The position numbers and the translations under genes are program-made. A stretch of 64,000 nucleotides of DNA from Oscheius dolichura (Eukaryota > Nematoda > Chromadorea > Rhabditida > Rhabditidae), in the NCBI GenBank assembly GCA_932521035.1, contig OW051493.1, forward strand, positions 7,564,001 to 7,628,000. Direction: 5' to 3'. Numbering within the stretch: the stretch's first letter is position 1; every line of letters starts with the position of its first letter. The notes under the pieces are model-generated. The model worked only from the letters and a program-made list of their open reading frames with translations. It was not told the origin of the DNA and searched no databases. Positions 11,266 through 23,800 of the stretch are shown here, piece by piece.

Positions 11266-12654
11266 ATGTCGTGGTCTCTAGAGGACTACTACCTCCTCCT
11301 GGATACGGTATTCACCTATTTCGGGATATTCAGCAATCTCCTCCTGATCTACTGTATCCTAACCAAGTCACCCAAATCCATTGCCAGCTATAGTTTTCTC
11401 CTACTGAATAATGCCGTCTGCGATCTGTTGACTTGTATCGTGGCAGGAGTGTATGTCAATCCGAGGTATAAATTTGTTTGAAAGGTCAAATAGATAAGGA
11501 TTGTTAAGAGTCATCGTCGACGGCGATAGCGTTTTCTACATTTGCAATGGATTCTGCAAGTTTACCGGGTTCAGGAGCTGCTTGTTTGGGTGAGTACCGC
11601 ACAAGATACTGTAAGAGGCTTTATTAGACAAGCACTCACGTTATTCTCGTTTTTTTGTGCCCCATTACGCGAAATAGAGTAACTTTATAACCCTGTATGA
11701 ATCTTGCAGTTGTTGGTGAAAGTTAAAAGTGAAAACAAGCAAAACTCTCAAAGAACCGAATAATTTCCCTGGGATTTCTATCGTAATTTGTTGTAAGGGG
11801 GGCAAGGTTGTACTACGTTGTCTGCCAGTTCCAACCAGCTGAGCCACAACGACTTGAGACCATATACAATATTTCCAGCTACGGAGTGATTATACTCTTC
11901 TACGCTCATGTCAACCTGTCCCAGCTATCTTCCTTCCTCTACCGATGGTATGTCCTGCACTACAGTGCTCCAAAGAGGCGTACTGTCTTTCTGATCATCC
12001 TTCTAATCGCTTCCCCATCCGTACTTACCTATTTTCTAGGCTCTGTAAGTTCCTCTTCTGCTGTTATTCAAAAACCCTTCAGCTGCCATTAATCTTCAAT
12101 AATTGGTCCAATGACCACAAAGAAGACATTGCCGGGATGTATCCTGATCTGGACTTGAGTAGTCGGGCTACTTTTGGAGCTCCCCACGGGCTAGCTGACA
12201 ACGGGGCGGCCATCGCTACGCTCTGGATGACAGTCCCCGTCCTGCCTGTAATCATCATCGTCTTTATCATCCGCTCAAAGAGATTTTGACGCTCCTCTCC
12301 ACCCGAAATCTCCTCAGTGAGACCACGAAAAAGCTTCACCGAACCCTTCTTCAAGCCCTCGTTTTCCAATCCCTTTTACCGCCTCTCTATCTAATCGGCA
12401 CTTGTTTTTTCCTCTTTAACGTCGTCGTCCAACCTCGTCACTTCATTGTTGAATACGGTCTTTATTTCTTTTGTAATCTGGTTCCCATTGTCTCGCCCAT
12501 TTTCCCCCTCTGCTTTGTCAGCCCTTACCGCAAATTTTTGGTTAACCTCAACTTCAAGACAACCAACAAAGTGGAAGGTATCAGCGAGAGCGGTAAGACT
12601 ATATCCGTTGTCGTTACAAACTACAATAATCCAAGGGCCCCTGCTATTCAGTAA
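11266..12654 (+). pseudogene. Srd-type chemoreceptor copy D, frameshifted duplicate of the gene at 1318
   Basis: Exons 11266-11465, 11509-11589, 11879-12044 and 12083-12654 match the gene at 1318 one to one, with the same sizes (200, 81, 166). Exon 1 is almost identical at the protein level. In exon 4 there is an extra AG around 12279-12282 (cgctcaaagagatttt versus cgctcaaagatttt), which brings a stop at 12287-12289. The downstream part continues in the shifted frame with intact family features (LSTRNLLSETTKKLH, FPLCFVSPYRKFL). Without the two bases the gene would have 338 residues, the family length. Everything else is conserved, so this is a very young pseudogene, a null allele or an assembly error. 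An aataaa site follows at about 12679. Confidence 0.8.
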
Positions 12655-13386
12655 AACCGTTATAGCCTTCCCCTACCAAATAAAATAACACAAAAACACT
12701 ATTAGTTCTATGAACAACAAATAAACAACAGCACGAGCATAGAAAGTAAGCACGCGAGTTGCAACTGAATTTTTGAGGATGTCATTTATTCCATCTCTGC
12801 TGGACATAACTTTGAAGTTGGTATTGAATCCGAGCTAGGCGCATTTAAATTCTAGCTAGCTGGAATTGAATTCGAGCTGACCAACTGGAATTGAACTCTC
12901 TGTTCTCGGTCGAGTGAACCCCTCAATTTTTGAAGAATTCAGAACACCAGAGACAGAATCAGAAGCCGACCCCGAAGTGACTCCTCGTTCCTGCATCCTC
13001 CTCTCGCTGTGAAGAACTGTCCAAGGAACGTCTTCCCGCCATTCTATCTAGTTTATTTTACTGTTTATCTTTATTTTAATTTATTTCATAAACATTTGTT
13101 GCTCTTATTTCGTGTTCTTTCTCTGCTCTTCCTTCCCTTTGACCGGAACGGGCTCCTCTCGACCCTCGTCTAACTTCATCATCACAATCAACAGTTGACA
13201 AATTGACTGGTGGATTTTATATGAATTAGAGGGCCAGACTGACCGTCTGTTGCCGTTTTTGTCTTTGTCAAGTGCCTAGACCTGAAAATGTAAATCAGTT
13301 TGGCCAAAACTGTGAGGAATACTAATAATTCGCTGTGTGACGCCTCCAGTGGAGGGGAGGCCGCAATCGGCGTAGCTGTCGCCTGA
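12655..13386. other. Intergenic DNA, no supported gene
   Basis: Contains a small cluster of imperfect 'gaattgaattcgagctgacc'-like repeats at about 12825-12900 and AT-rich stretches. No coding region is supported. Confidence 0.5.
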
Positions 13387-13943
13387 ATGAGGGCTGCTCT
13401 CCTTCCTCTACTTTCCAGTAAGCCGTTTACGCCATTAAAACCATATAACTCCTTCAAAAGTGTTTGTAACAGACCATCCTGCTGCCCTATTTTGCCCCTA
13501 GCTTGGCTTGATTTACCGCCAAGAAATATCGATGTTTTTCAGTGTGGACGGCTCACGGCTGTTGGCAAGTGGAGAACGATGGTACAAAAACTCTCCTCCA
13601 AGAAAACTATTGTACCGATCCGGGAAGATTACCCTCGGGTCCGGACGACTTCTTCCGGAATTGTGGCTGCCACAGTAGGGAGCGTAACATCGCCTGCTGT
13701 TGTCCATATACCGACATGTGCTTTTGCAGCGGCTTGGTCTATATTAATCAGGCAAATATCCTAGACGAAAAATGGCCCTTCCGCTGTAAAATCTGTCCCA
13801 GAATTCAAGCTTTTCCCAACATTTGTGTGTCGAAATTTTTGAAAGAAACCTCCAGCATTCCAAATGATTTACAGCAATGGCCGGATGAACCAAATTTTCT
13901 GGAGAGTTACCAGCTGATAATTATTATTATAAATGATAATTAA
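13387..13943 (+). CDS. Possible small Cys-rich protein, unknown family
   Basis: A two-exon model fits: a short first exon from ATG 13387 with a hydrophobic MRAALLPLLS, a donor at TCCA|GTAAGC, and a second exon after TTTTTCAG at 13543. The second exon reads through to a stop at about 13941. The deduced protein has many paired cysteines: GCW, NYC, NCGC, ACCCPY, MCFCSG, RCKICP, NICV. This pattern suggests a secreted disulfide-rich protein, but the hydrophobic start is short for a signal peptide, so the 5' end may be wrong. I do not recognise the family. The C-terminus ends in an Ile/Asn run that may be non-coding. Confidence 0.4.
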
Positions 13944-14720
13944 TGTGCACCAAGCATCATTAAAACGGATTATTTGATAGAGCTATGCCGACCTTCCTCG
14001 TTGCCAGTCAGTCTTCGGGGTCGGTCGGAGACTTCCAGTCCCATACAGTGAAATTACCTGCATTCCTGCCCAATGGGATCTTTTCGTGGAAATCTCCTGG
14101 GAGTTTGGGCTCCCCGGAGGTCCACCTCGTAAGAGACCGCATCTCGAAGCCTTTCATCCAATGACACCTTGATGGAGGCAAACCTCCAGCGGGAGACTTG
14201 CGGTTTGACCAACTGAATACGGCTGCTGGCTCTTTATCTCCTCACAAGTTGTCTCCCGCTTCTCATTCTCCAGTGACGTTCAAACATCTCATTTTTCTCG
14301 AAAAAAAGAAATCGCATAAACAGAATGGAAATGACAATTCATATACATCTTTAGCCACATTAAAAATTATATTTTTCTCCTCTAAAAAATTTCACATAAA
14401 TATATAAAAAATACGGGAACAATTCGAGCAGAATATATTGTGAAACGTATCTGTCTGTTCTCTCGCTCTCTCGCTCGTTTTGTGCCTCTTCAGATATACA
14501 GAAAAAGGAAGGGAAGGGGGGACGGGAGGGGAGGGGAGGGGATGAAGCACTACTACTACTACAGCTAGAGAAGAACCCTGTCGATACGAAAAATAAAAAT
14601 ATATAATTAAGAGAAAATATAGCGAGCAGAGCAGAGCATATGAGCAAGAGAGGGACTCTTTGGTTTGAAGAGGGACTCGTAAAAGAAGAAGGGGATTATG
14701 TAGGAGGGGAGGAGAAGCGA
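13944..14720. other. Non-coding DNA, probably 3' UTR side of the MYPT gene
   Basis: No supported gene. It contains (tctcgctc)-type and gggagggga simple repeats at 14460-14545. The minus-strand transcript ending with the distal last exon (14721-14807) would extend into this stretch. Confidence 0.45.
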
Positions 14721-14807
14721 CTAGGTCGTCATTTTGGAGATTACTCGAACCAGAGCACCATTTTCTTCTTTTAGTCTTTCGTTTTCGGTCTTCAGTTGGG
14801 CGACAGC
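14721..14807 (-). other. Alternative terminal exon of the MYPT gene (distal leucine zipper)
   Basis: This exon follows a GACTATTTTTCAG acceptor in phase 0, exactly the phase needed after exon 20. It encodes 28 residues containing ENERLKEENGALVRVISK, then TAG. Human MYPT1 ends in a very similar stretch (RLKDENGALIRVISKLSK). The proximal last exon (16013-16111) encodes the related NLREENARLRAENDALVRV and ends in its own stop. The two exons therefore look like duplicated, mutually exclusive last exons. Using the distal one gives a 1050-residue protein. Confidence 0.85.
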
Positions 14808-17800
14808 CTGAAAAATAGTCATTCTTTGACCATATTCCAGTAGAAGTGCGGAAAGAGAGGCAGATCTGTTAGCTGGACCGCTAGGTTACGGTATCTTTGT
14901 ACTGTTGAGAGACACCGGCTCTCCAGGTGGATGACATTACCGGGTAACGTTATTTTTAGCCCCTCTCATTGTGTACACAGGATCATAGCAACGTCTCACT
15001 CGAGAAAATACTTCATCGACATCAAGGATCTTGTAAACATGACAGGGGGAGGAGGAGTGGGGTACACCCTATTCTTCTCTATTGAACCAGTAAGAAACCA
15101 TGCTGAATGACTCAAGCTAACGGGTGTTTAGGTTTACCCCTACCAAAAGTACAGTATTCTTCCCATCGCAAGAGCCCCGATTTGGTGAATAACCGAAAAA
15201 TAATGTCTCCCATTTCACTTTCATGGAAGAGAGTGCGAACTGGGGGCAATAACAACAAAATAAAGGTACTGTCACTTCGGAAAAACTAGGTACCCGAACC
15301 ATAGGTTCCTCAAGCGCTTTAGAAGGGGCTATTTGGACTTCTAGAGCTAAAGGTCTCGAAGCAAACTAGTGAAGTCTTCACTTTAGAGTGACCCAAATCT
15401 TTGATAGACAATTTATCGAGATGCGCCGTCTCCTGTTTTCCGATGGGACGCTCCTTGAGTAGAGGTAGCCAAACAGGATAATTTATCCAAATTCGCTGCT
15501 CTTTTTGGCTTTGAGGGAAACAATTTTATATACCGAAGTGATCACCAGAAGAATCCGTTTCTATTATCAAAATTTCCATTTCACCAAAAGATTGAACCGT
15601 ATTCTTCTCTAGACCAAAGTTTCGGGGCCTGTGAATTAAAAGATCCCGAACAGCTCCCGCGCTCTCCTGATCCCCCTTTCAAAATACAGCCTAACGATCA
15701 CTAAACAAAGAGTGCCACGGTCTGAAGAAGTCTCTGCGCTGTGTGTCAAATGGGCGAAACATTGAAAGCAAACTTTGACTTCTTATGATTCTCGAGGTAT
15801 TTCCAAGTGCCTTTTTTACTCTCTTCCCCATGCCGGTCGGTCATTAGTTCAAAGCTTAGCTTTCTGTGGTTATTTGCGAGAGAAAAGAAGTATGCAATTA
15901 GAAAGGATATATTATAGTTAGATAGAACCATTCGAGAAAAGGAGGCGATAGGGTGATTTATAGATAAGCCACAAACAATACACAACACACGGTGTAGTAT
16001 AGTTGTTCCCACCTAGGCTTGCGTAGGCCGGCTGACTTTGGCCAAGACCCTGACCAGTGCGTCATTCTCAGCGCGCAGGCGTGCATTCTCTTCGCGCAAA
16101 TTCTGTTGATCCTTGAAAATTGAAGAAAAAGTTGAGATATTCTTTGTTATAAGTAGTACTTACCTTAGCTTGAAGTTCAAGTTCAGCTAACTTTCGTTCT
16201 AAAGCACGGACATCGTCGACAGAACTACCGGAAGGTGATTTGCCTAGGGGAGTCGAACCCGGTGACGTAGTGGAGGTACCATTACGGAATCGGGAATTCA
16301 CGGAACGGAAGGCAGAGAGCGAGTTCTGAAATCACCAGGATTTTAAAGGTCGGATCGTACCCACGAAGAGCTGGCCTTATGAAAAAAAAAGCCCCGGTGC
16401 AATTACCCTCCCATGGATATTGTACTTACATCTTGACTCCTTCTGAGCTCGTCCAATTCTTTCCTCAGCCTCTCGCTCTCCGATCTTTCCTTCTCATAAA
16501 GGGCCTTGTAATTGAGATTGGTCTCTGAGGGTCTTGAAAGGAGCGTGGAAGTTTGGGGGACCTGAATTCTCTTCATTTTTAGCTTTACAATATATAAAAC
16601 AAACCTGTGAAGTGTAGGCATTATGTGGCTGAACGGCAACCCGTGCGGTAACCCGTTGAGTACTGATGGGATTGATGGCGGCGCTTCGGAGCGGTGGAGC
16701 TGTCGATGGGACCTAAAATTTATCTGGGGTTCCTGTTTTTCAACAATTTGAATCAATTTTTAGCTAAAAGTAAACCCAAGAACTCACAAACTCGCTCAAC
16801 TTATCGTGATTAATAACATTCCAACGAAAATCTTGCACGGCATTGCTGGTCGATCGCGTTTGGGCGAGGAGCCTCCCCGGGCGGCGCAGTATGCGTGGAC
16901 TGAAGGCCGAATGGGGGAAACTGTAGGGGGCAGCCATTTTTTCTCTCCTCTTTCAAGAGAAAAAGACAAGCCGCAGAAGGCTATCCAGCTGGGGGCGAGG
17001 GATAAGTGCGGGGCGGATAGACAGCGCAGACGCAAACACTGTTTGACAAGAAAACTTTACCCGAGGGAGGGAACATGGTACTTGAGATGGAAGAGGGGGT
17101 ATCGCCCTCGATTAACCGCATTTTATCACGGGATAGGTCAAAAGAGCAGCGCTAGGGGGATTTCTGGATCCCTCTATCTCTTTCCTTCTATCTTTTACCC
17201 CTTTGTAAACGTCATGCAGTGCCTCGTGCACGTCTTTTCTCCAACAAAACATACAAAACAACGCTTCTAACCTAGCGACAACATAAATTAACTGAATACA
17301 ACTAAAGGGTTCAGAACTATCCCTTACCGTTGGTGCGCCGGGCGGGACGGATTGACTCTTGTCTCCAGGAGCCGTATTGGTTCTTGAATCCGTTCGATTG
17401 AAGGTGAGGAAGGTCCTGTTGACAGTAGAGGCCAGGCCGTTCCGACTGCTCGGAACAGAGGAGAGCATCTCCGGCTTGGGTAGCTGAAGATCTTCGGGCA
17501 TGACTGGGCCGGTGCCGCGACGATTCGAGCGGGACAATGGCATGCCTTGCTGGAAGAGATGACTCGAACACAAGAATGGGACACAACATAGGGTGAGTGC
17601 TAGACATAAATAAAAACAAAGGAGATGTGAAGCAGCGTACAAGGGAATTGGACTTTCGACTTGGTTCTGGCACAAAGGCGACATGGTGACAGGGACTTTT
17701 GTAACTTTGGAGAGGAAAGGAAAGACGAACCTGACTTCTACGACGAATATTCGCGGCTGAGGGAGTACTGCCCGGTGAATTAACCGTGGCAATCGAGAGG

Positions 17801-20800
17801 GTCGCACTCGTTGTTGGGGGAGACAGCCGTCCGGGTGTCTTCTCCTCCGACGAATTTCGAATCGTTGCTCCAATTCGTCCCGGAGCCGTGGGAACTCTAT
17901 CGATGGATTCGCTCCTATCCGACAACGAAGTCGAATCCCGTTCTTCAGAGGCGAGTCGAGCCAGAGCCTGGAAATTCTCCATTTTTTCGATCCCTCAATT
18001 TTATTCTGCCAGGAAGGGGCAGTCATAAAAGACAAGGAGGGGCGAATTATTAGGTCAACGCTCATCAAAATATCCGTCTATCTCTCTCTTGTCAAATCGG
18101 GGGCGACTAATTGTCAGATCTGCATTCATTGGGGGAGAAAGAGAAAGAGAGAGGTGATAAGGACGAGGACAGCCTCGGCAAGAAAACTGGATTCCCCCAG
18201 GAAGGAAACCATAATTGGAATGGAGGATTACGTCACTACACATAATTGTTGATCATTATCACCCGGGGGAATAGCTAAAAGGGACAGTTATGGCGCTAGT
18301 CATTAATATACGGTAGACTAGTCGACGTGCCTTTCAATTGTAATTCGTAATTCCGTAATTCGGATGCTAATTCCGTAAAAAGGATGCTACCAATAACTGC
18401 AACCAATCCTTTTCCAACAAACGAATTTCACTTTTAAACTTCGAGGAGAACATAAAATAGATGGCTTAGGGAAATAATTCGTAATTCCCCCGTTGGTCTT
18501 TATTTTGTTTAAAAAAAACGGAAAAATCAAGAGGAACCCGGGGACAACTTGCTACTGGACTTAACAACAGCCTTAAAGGATTCTGAGCTACGGTATCAAC
18601 GGGTAAAATCGATAGATTTTCAGGACAAAAACGCTGGAAAGGGCCCAATTCCGTGAAAATAGCACTTTTTGGGGTGAAATCTTACTTAAAATAAGGTGCC
18701 CCTAAATCTAATATCAGCGTCACCCTCCTGTACTAAAGGGTACAGTCAATGTTTCGACCTTTTGACGCGTCCATCCGTGTATAACACGAGGGGGCGCCCC
18801 TCGCGGATTTATCACCTCCTCCGCCAAAAAAAGACCTCATTACCGGGTTTTCTCTCACAGCCGTGCCACTGCTCCCACCGTAGCTGCTCTGTCCAGAGGA
18901 TCCTCGTCTTCTCAGGGCCTCCTCAGCTGCCATTCCGCGTGCCTCTTCCAATTGTTCCTGAAAGAGGGAAAAATAATAATTGGACAGGGAGAAAAATGAA
19001 ACGCCGATGGCGATGAGTATGGCGGGGGCTAATGACTCACTTTGGTGACACCTTGCGTTGAGCGGCGATTTTGACGCTGTAGCCTGGCGGTACTTCTTCG
19101 TTCGGCTTCACTTTCCCTACCGACGCTTTCATTGGAGGCGGCAGTCGATTGCCAAGGTCTGAAATGGTCGGTTACTCTACAGGTCTCGACTGGAGAAGCA
19201 GAGGAGAAGAGGGTGACAAGCAGGGGAGGGCATTCCCTGTCAAATTTAGGAGCATTTCTTCGTTGCCAGAAATGTTCCCAATAAGTTAAAGCTACCGTAT
19301 ACCAGAGACAACTAGTAGGAAAACACATGCAAAACATAAAACACGAAAAACAAGACACGACCTCATTTTCTGTGGACTGAGATGCTGGGGCTGATGCCCT
19401 CGCGGTAGTTCCGCCGCACTGTTGGTAGGAGTCGTGTTCTTGACAAGCGGACGAAAGGCAGAGACTCGATTCGAGCTAAGAAAGTTGTGATGGGTAGTGG
19501 CGGAGGGTGATGAGAGGAGACCGATGGTAGATTGTGGGTAGAGGCTCCCACTACGGCATAGCGAAGCCCATGGAAGATTCGACGGGATCGAAGTGGACCG
19601 CTGGACGGAGGACGACGTATGGTAGGACGGAATAAAACTAAAAAATGGACAGATAACAAAAAGAGACAACAGACAAGACATTCCGGAGAGAGAGAGAAAG
19701 AGAGAGAGACGAGGACCAGAACCCCCCAGGAAAACGGGAAATACCAAGGGGAGAAGAGAAAAACTCACAGCGGTTTAGTAAAGACAGGATTAGCCGCGGG
19801 AGACGCGGCAGAGGATGCCGTCGTCGTCGTGGTGGACGAGGTGGTCTGCTGGGAAGCCGTCGAAAGACCCTGCGATTCTGTTGACATGGTTCGGTTAGAC
19901 CCGGAGCTGTTTGATCTGCAACAAACATAACAAATACGCCGTTTTTTCCATGTTTAAACCCCTCTTCCTCTATTTCTTCATCAGACGAAAATTACCAGGA
20001 AAAAAGGGGCAACACACGGCTATAGTCCGTTTCTAACAGATATTTTCCGGTTAAACGTTAATATCCCCCTTGGCAGCAGGATCCGTACAGTAAAATTGAG
20101 TTGCTTACCGTAAACTTAGATCAGCAGCCGATATTTTAAAAGATTTATGAGAAAATTTTCCGGAGAAAGACCCGAAGTTCCCGCTGGAAATCGACCAGGA
20201 CGTCCCTGTTCCTCTTTTTTAGGGATTCTCGTATTGTTTGTTCCCCATAATTAACCATTTCTTGTACTATTTCAACCTTTCAGCCAATTTCTAACACTTT
20301 TGCTTTGAAACCAAAAGCCCTAATTAATTTCTTAAAAGGTGAATGAATGTTTCCGCAGCGGCCGTTTTCTATGTTTCTCTTCCTGTCTCATTCGCTTCCA
20401 AAAAATAAAAACAAACGATTACGGTAATTTGTCATACCTTGATATCAATTGGACACCTCTGTTGATCCACGAATTTGGCTGTTGCAGCGGTCTCAAGGGA
20501 ACAATGGCCGAGACGTTTTGATCTCCTTGGAGACTTCCGCTCGGCGCATTACTCTAAAAGATTGAGAGTTGTTTTAACCAAAAAAAGTGGGTCCAACCGA
20601 GGTGGAAGCCGTTGTGGCCATACTGGAAGCCAAGGAAGAGGCTGTTGAAACTGTCGACGGTGTGACGGAGACCACACTCGACCTGTTCGATCTATCAACA
20701 GACATGGACTTCTCTACACTTTCTGTAGCTGTCCTGGCGGACATTTTCTCTTCCGAAGACCTAGAGACGAAATTGAAACAAATTCTCGAAGGGAAAGTAC

Positions 20801-23800
20801 CTTGTAGAAGCGGAAACAGGCGGCTCACTACTGGATTTGGACTTCTCCATTGAGACGGGAGACCTTTCCACCGACTTTTCTATCGAAACACTGTGCTCTT
20901 CTTCCTCCGGAACGCGTCTATTCTCCGTCACCGGGGAGGATGGCCCCTCCGAGGGGGATTTCTCAATTCTAGGCACCTTGGCAAAGGAGTGCATCACTTC
21001 TTTCTCGCTAGAAAATGCAACTATACAGACTTTTAAACAACAACAAACCTGCTCTGATCCCGGTGTTGGAGTTCTCGCTTATGATCAGTCGTGATCGTAT
21101 GGTCTTCGTGATGTTGTATCCTAGAATTCTTATCTTGAAGGACGGTAGCATTCGACGAGGGAAGCGATTTTCTGGCTTCGGCGGCTTGTTCCAATTCCTC
21201 CAGGTATTCGATAATATCCTTGTCGGCTACGGTAGTCACATCTTGGCCCTGAAAAGGAAGGAATTCAGTATGATCTGGATATTTTCCGCTTAAAAACGAG
21301 ATTTTTCCGTTTCTCGGGAGGATATCCCAAGACCGAGTCAAAATTTGCGGGTCTGTGGACAAAACCCTGGATTTTCTGTTGGAAGTCGACAATAATCCGT
21401 TCGCTTGCCGCTTGGGGGAAAAATTTAGAGGAAAGAGAGCCTTTTTACTTATTTGAAAGATCTATCAGATTGTACTCACCGCACTATTATGATCTTTAAT
21501 ACTGGCTCCATGTTCCATCAATATTTTACAGGAATCCCTTTCGCCCCAATGGGCGGCGGCATGCAGCGGCGTCCAGCCGTCCTAAATAACCCGGTAAAAT
21601 TGGATTTCCAAAGGAAAAATGAAGGAGAGAAATACTTACCCTGTCCCTGACTCGGATATCTCCCCCAGCCTGGATCAACAACTCCAATAATTGGGTGTAG
21701 CCCTTGGCTGAGGCTACGTGCATGGCGGTAGCGCCTGTTCGTGAATGGGGGAGGTCCCTGCAATTAAAAAGGGAAAATAAATAAGTTTAATGGGGTAGAC
21801 TCACTTGTAGACTCCGTCCCTGATCCATTTATTCGCGTCGTTCATCATCGTCGTCAATTCGGCGTCGCGACATTCGCGGGGGTCGACTCGCGTGCTTTCA
21901 TGCTCGTGTTCCAAGAACTCTCGACACTCTTCGTCATCTGCCAGATCCATGGCCAGCTCTTTGTCACTTTAAAAGTCTAACTAAACTAGAAAAACGTGTC
22001 CCTACCTATTAATAATAGAAATATCGGCCCCATGTTCGCATAAATATTTCACAATCGGTAAATTTCCACAACAAGCTGCCGCGTGGAGCGGTGTCCAGCC
22101 TTCATTGTCCTGTGCGTTGACGTCGGCTCCTTTTTCACATAAAAAGCGAACCATCTCCGGTTTGCTGTCGATGACGCTCTGGAAAGGAAAAGAAAAACAT
22201 AAGAATGCGGAGCGAGAAAGGGGGAAAAGTACCTGATGAAGGGCGGTTAGGCCGTCTACGGTGGCGGTATTGATGTCGGCTCCCTTCTCCAGGAGATCCT
22301 CCACTTCTTCTTCGTCTCCGGACATACAGGCACTGAGAAAGATGTCGGCATCCTGGAAAGCAGGGAAATTAGTCTATTCTTGGTCAAAAACTTGAGAAAA
22401 ATGGCGGGAAAGGCGCAACAACCGAATAAATTGGGGTTTTGCAGGAGATTTTGCCCTTTGCAGCGATTTTAAAAGATGTTTCTTCAAAATTGAACCACGT
22501 TTGCCCCCTGCCTCCTTATAAAATTCCTCGCTACGCGAAAAACGCGCCTTCACCCTTTTCGTCCCTTCCCCGTCGTCCCCTCCCCTCTTACCTGAAATTT
22601 GACCCTCGGTTTTCGCCTCCTCATTTGTGACTCGCCGTTCATTTCGCTGCTCTCCCAGCGTAGCAGTTGTTCCTGTAAAAAAACATTGACATGATTGAGG
22701 CTATAGCTCCGGGGAGAACAACTGACAAAACAATAAAGATTTTAAGAAACAGGAGGGAATTAGTGAAGGATTATCACAGGAAAGTGAAGAAAAAACGTGA
22801 AGGAGGAACAAAGCTCCGTTGCTCTGTCCCTCGTCTCGTCCTTTCCTGCTCTCTCTCTCTCGCTCTCGTTTTCTCGTTCGCTGCTTGGGGGATCCGCACA
22901 GAAAACGTAAAATGTTTACGAACCGGATTACGCACGATGACTTGTCTGCCGGCCACAAGAACAAACTGAGAGAATATTTGAAAGAGAAGAGAATTTGGAC
23001 CCGGACTCGGAGAAAAGTGGCGCGTCATCATAATTATTAAAGATGAGACAGACAGACGGAGAGAAACTTCGACGATGAGCAGACAGAGAAATGCTGACGA
23101 CAGGGAAAACAACGGGAATGGAAGACGGCGACGGATCGATTGATTCCGGGCCCGGAATGAGCAATGCCAAGGTCCGAACCGAATCGCTCCTAATTACAGG
23201 GGGCACCGTCCCGCGAGCAGTGAGGATAGTGATGGTTGTTGGAGATAACACGACTTGTTAGTTAAAGAGAGATAAATTTAAAGGTCTAACGGAGTACAAA
23301 TAGTCTTTTCTGTTGCCTGTGCCATTAGTACTTTTACAAACTGATTCATCTTGCCGCTGGTGGCGTTAGAACGGCATCTCTCTCTTTCTACTGAAAACCG
23401 AAGCCCGGCACGTAGGTTTTGAATCAGTGGGAACATGGTTAGACCTTTAAAGTACACAGAGAAGTGACTAAAAATTTAAAAAATGGACCAAATTCTAAGG
23501 TTATGAAGCCTGTTTGGTGGCCATTGCCCCCGAATTCAAAAAAACGTTGGTCCTCTCCTCTAATCTTGCTACGTGTCTAAAGAAGAGCTTGCCCTCTAAT
23601 TGAACTTTTTATAGGGAATCAGCTGCGTAGTGTAAAATAGCGCATCCTTTAAACAAAAACGCAGCCGAAAGATGCAACAATACGTGGCTACTGACTAATA
23701 ACTAATAACGTAAACGCGCTCCAATGCTAAAAGGGGTTCAAACAAAGTTTAGTATAAAAACGACTACTACTAGTCGACTACTATCCCTGTAAAGAGCGGC

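Noticed and set aside
17112-18068. 318-codon minus-strand open frame
   Set aside because: It runs through introns of the MYPT gene in a frame different from the spliced exons. The phase-consistent exons 17328-17549 and 17731-17967 explain the region.
22689-23251. Overlapping open frames in both directions
   Set aside because: They lie in the 3.1 kb first intron of the MYPT gene, are Ser/Arg-rich from simple repeats, and have no supporting splice structure.
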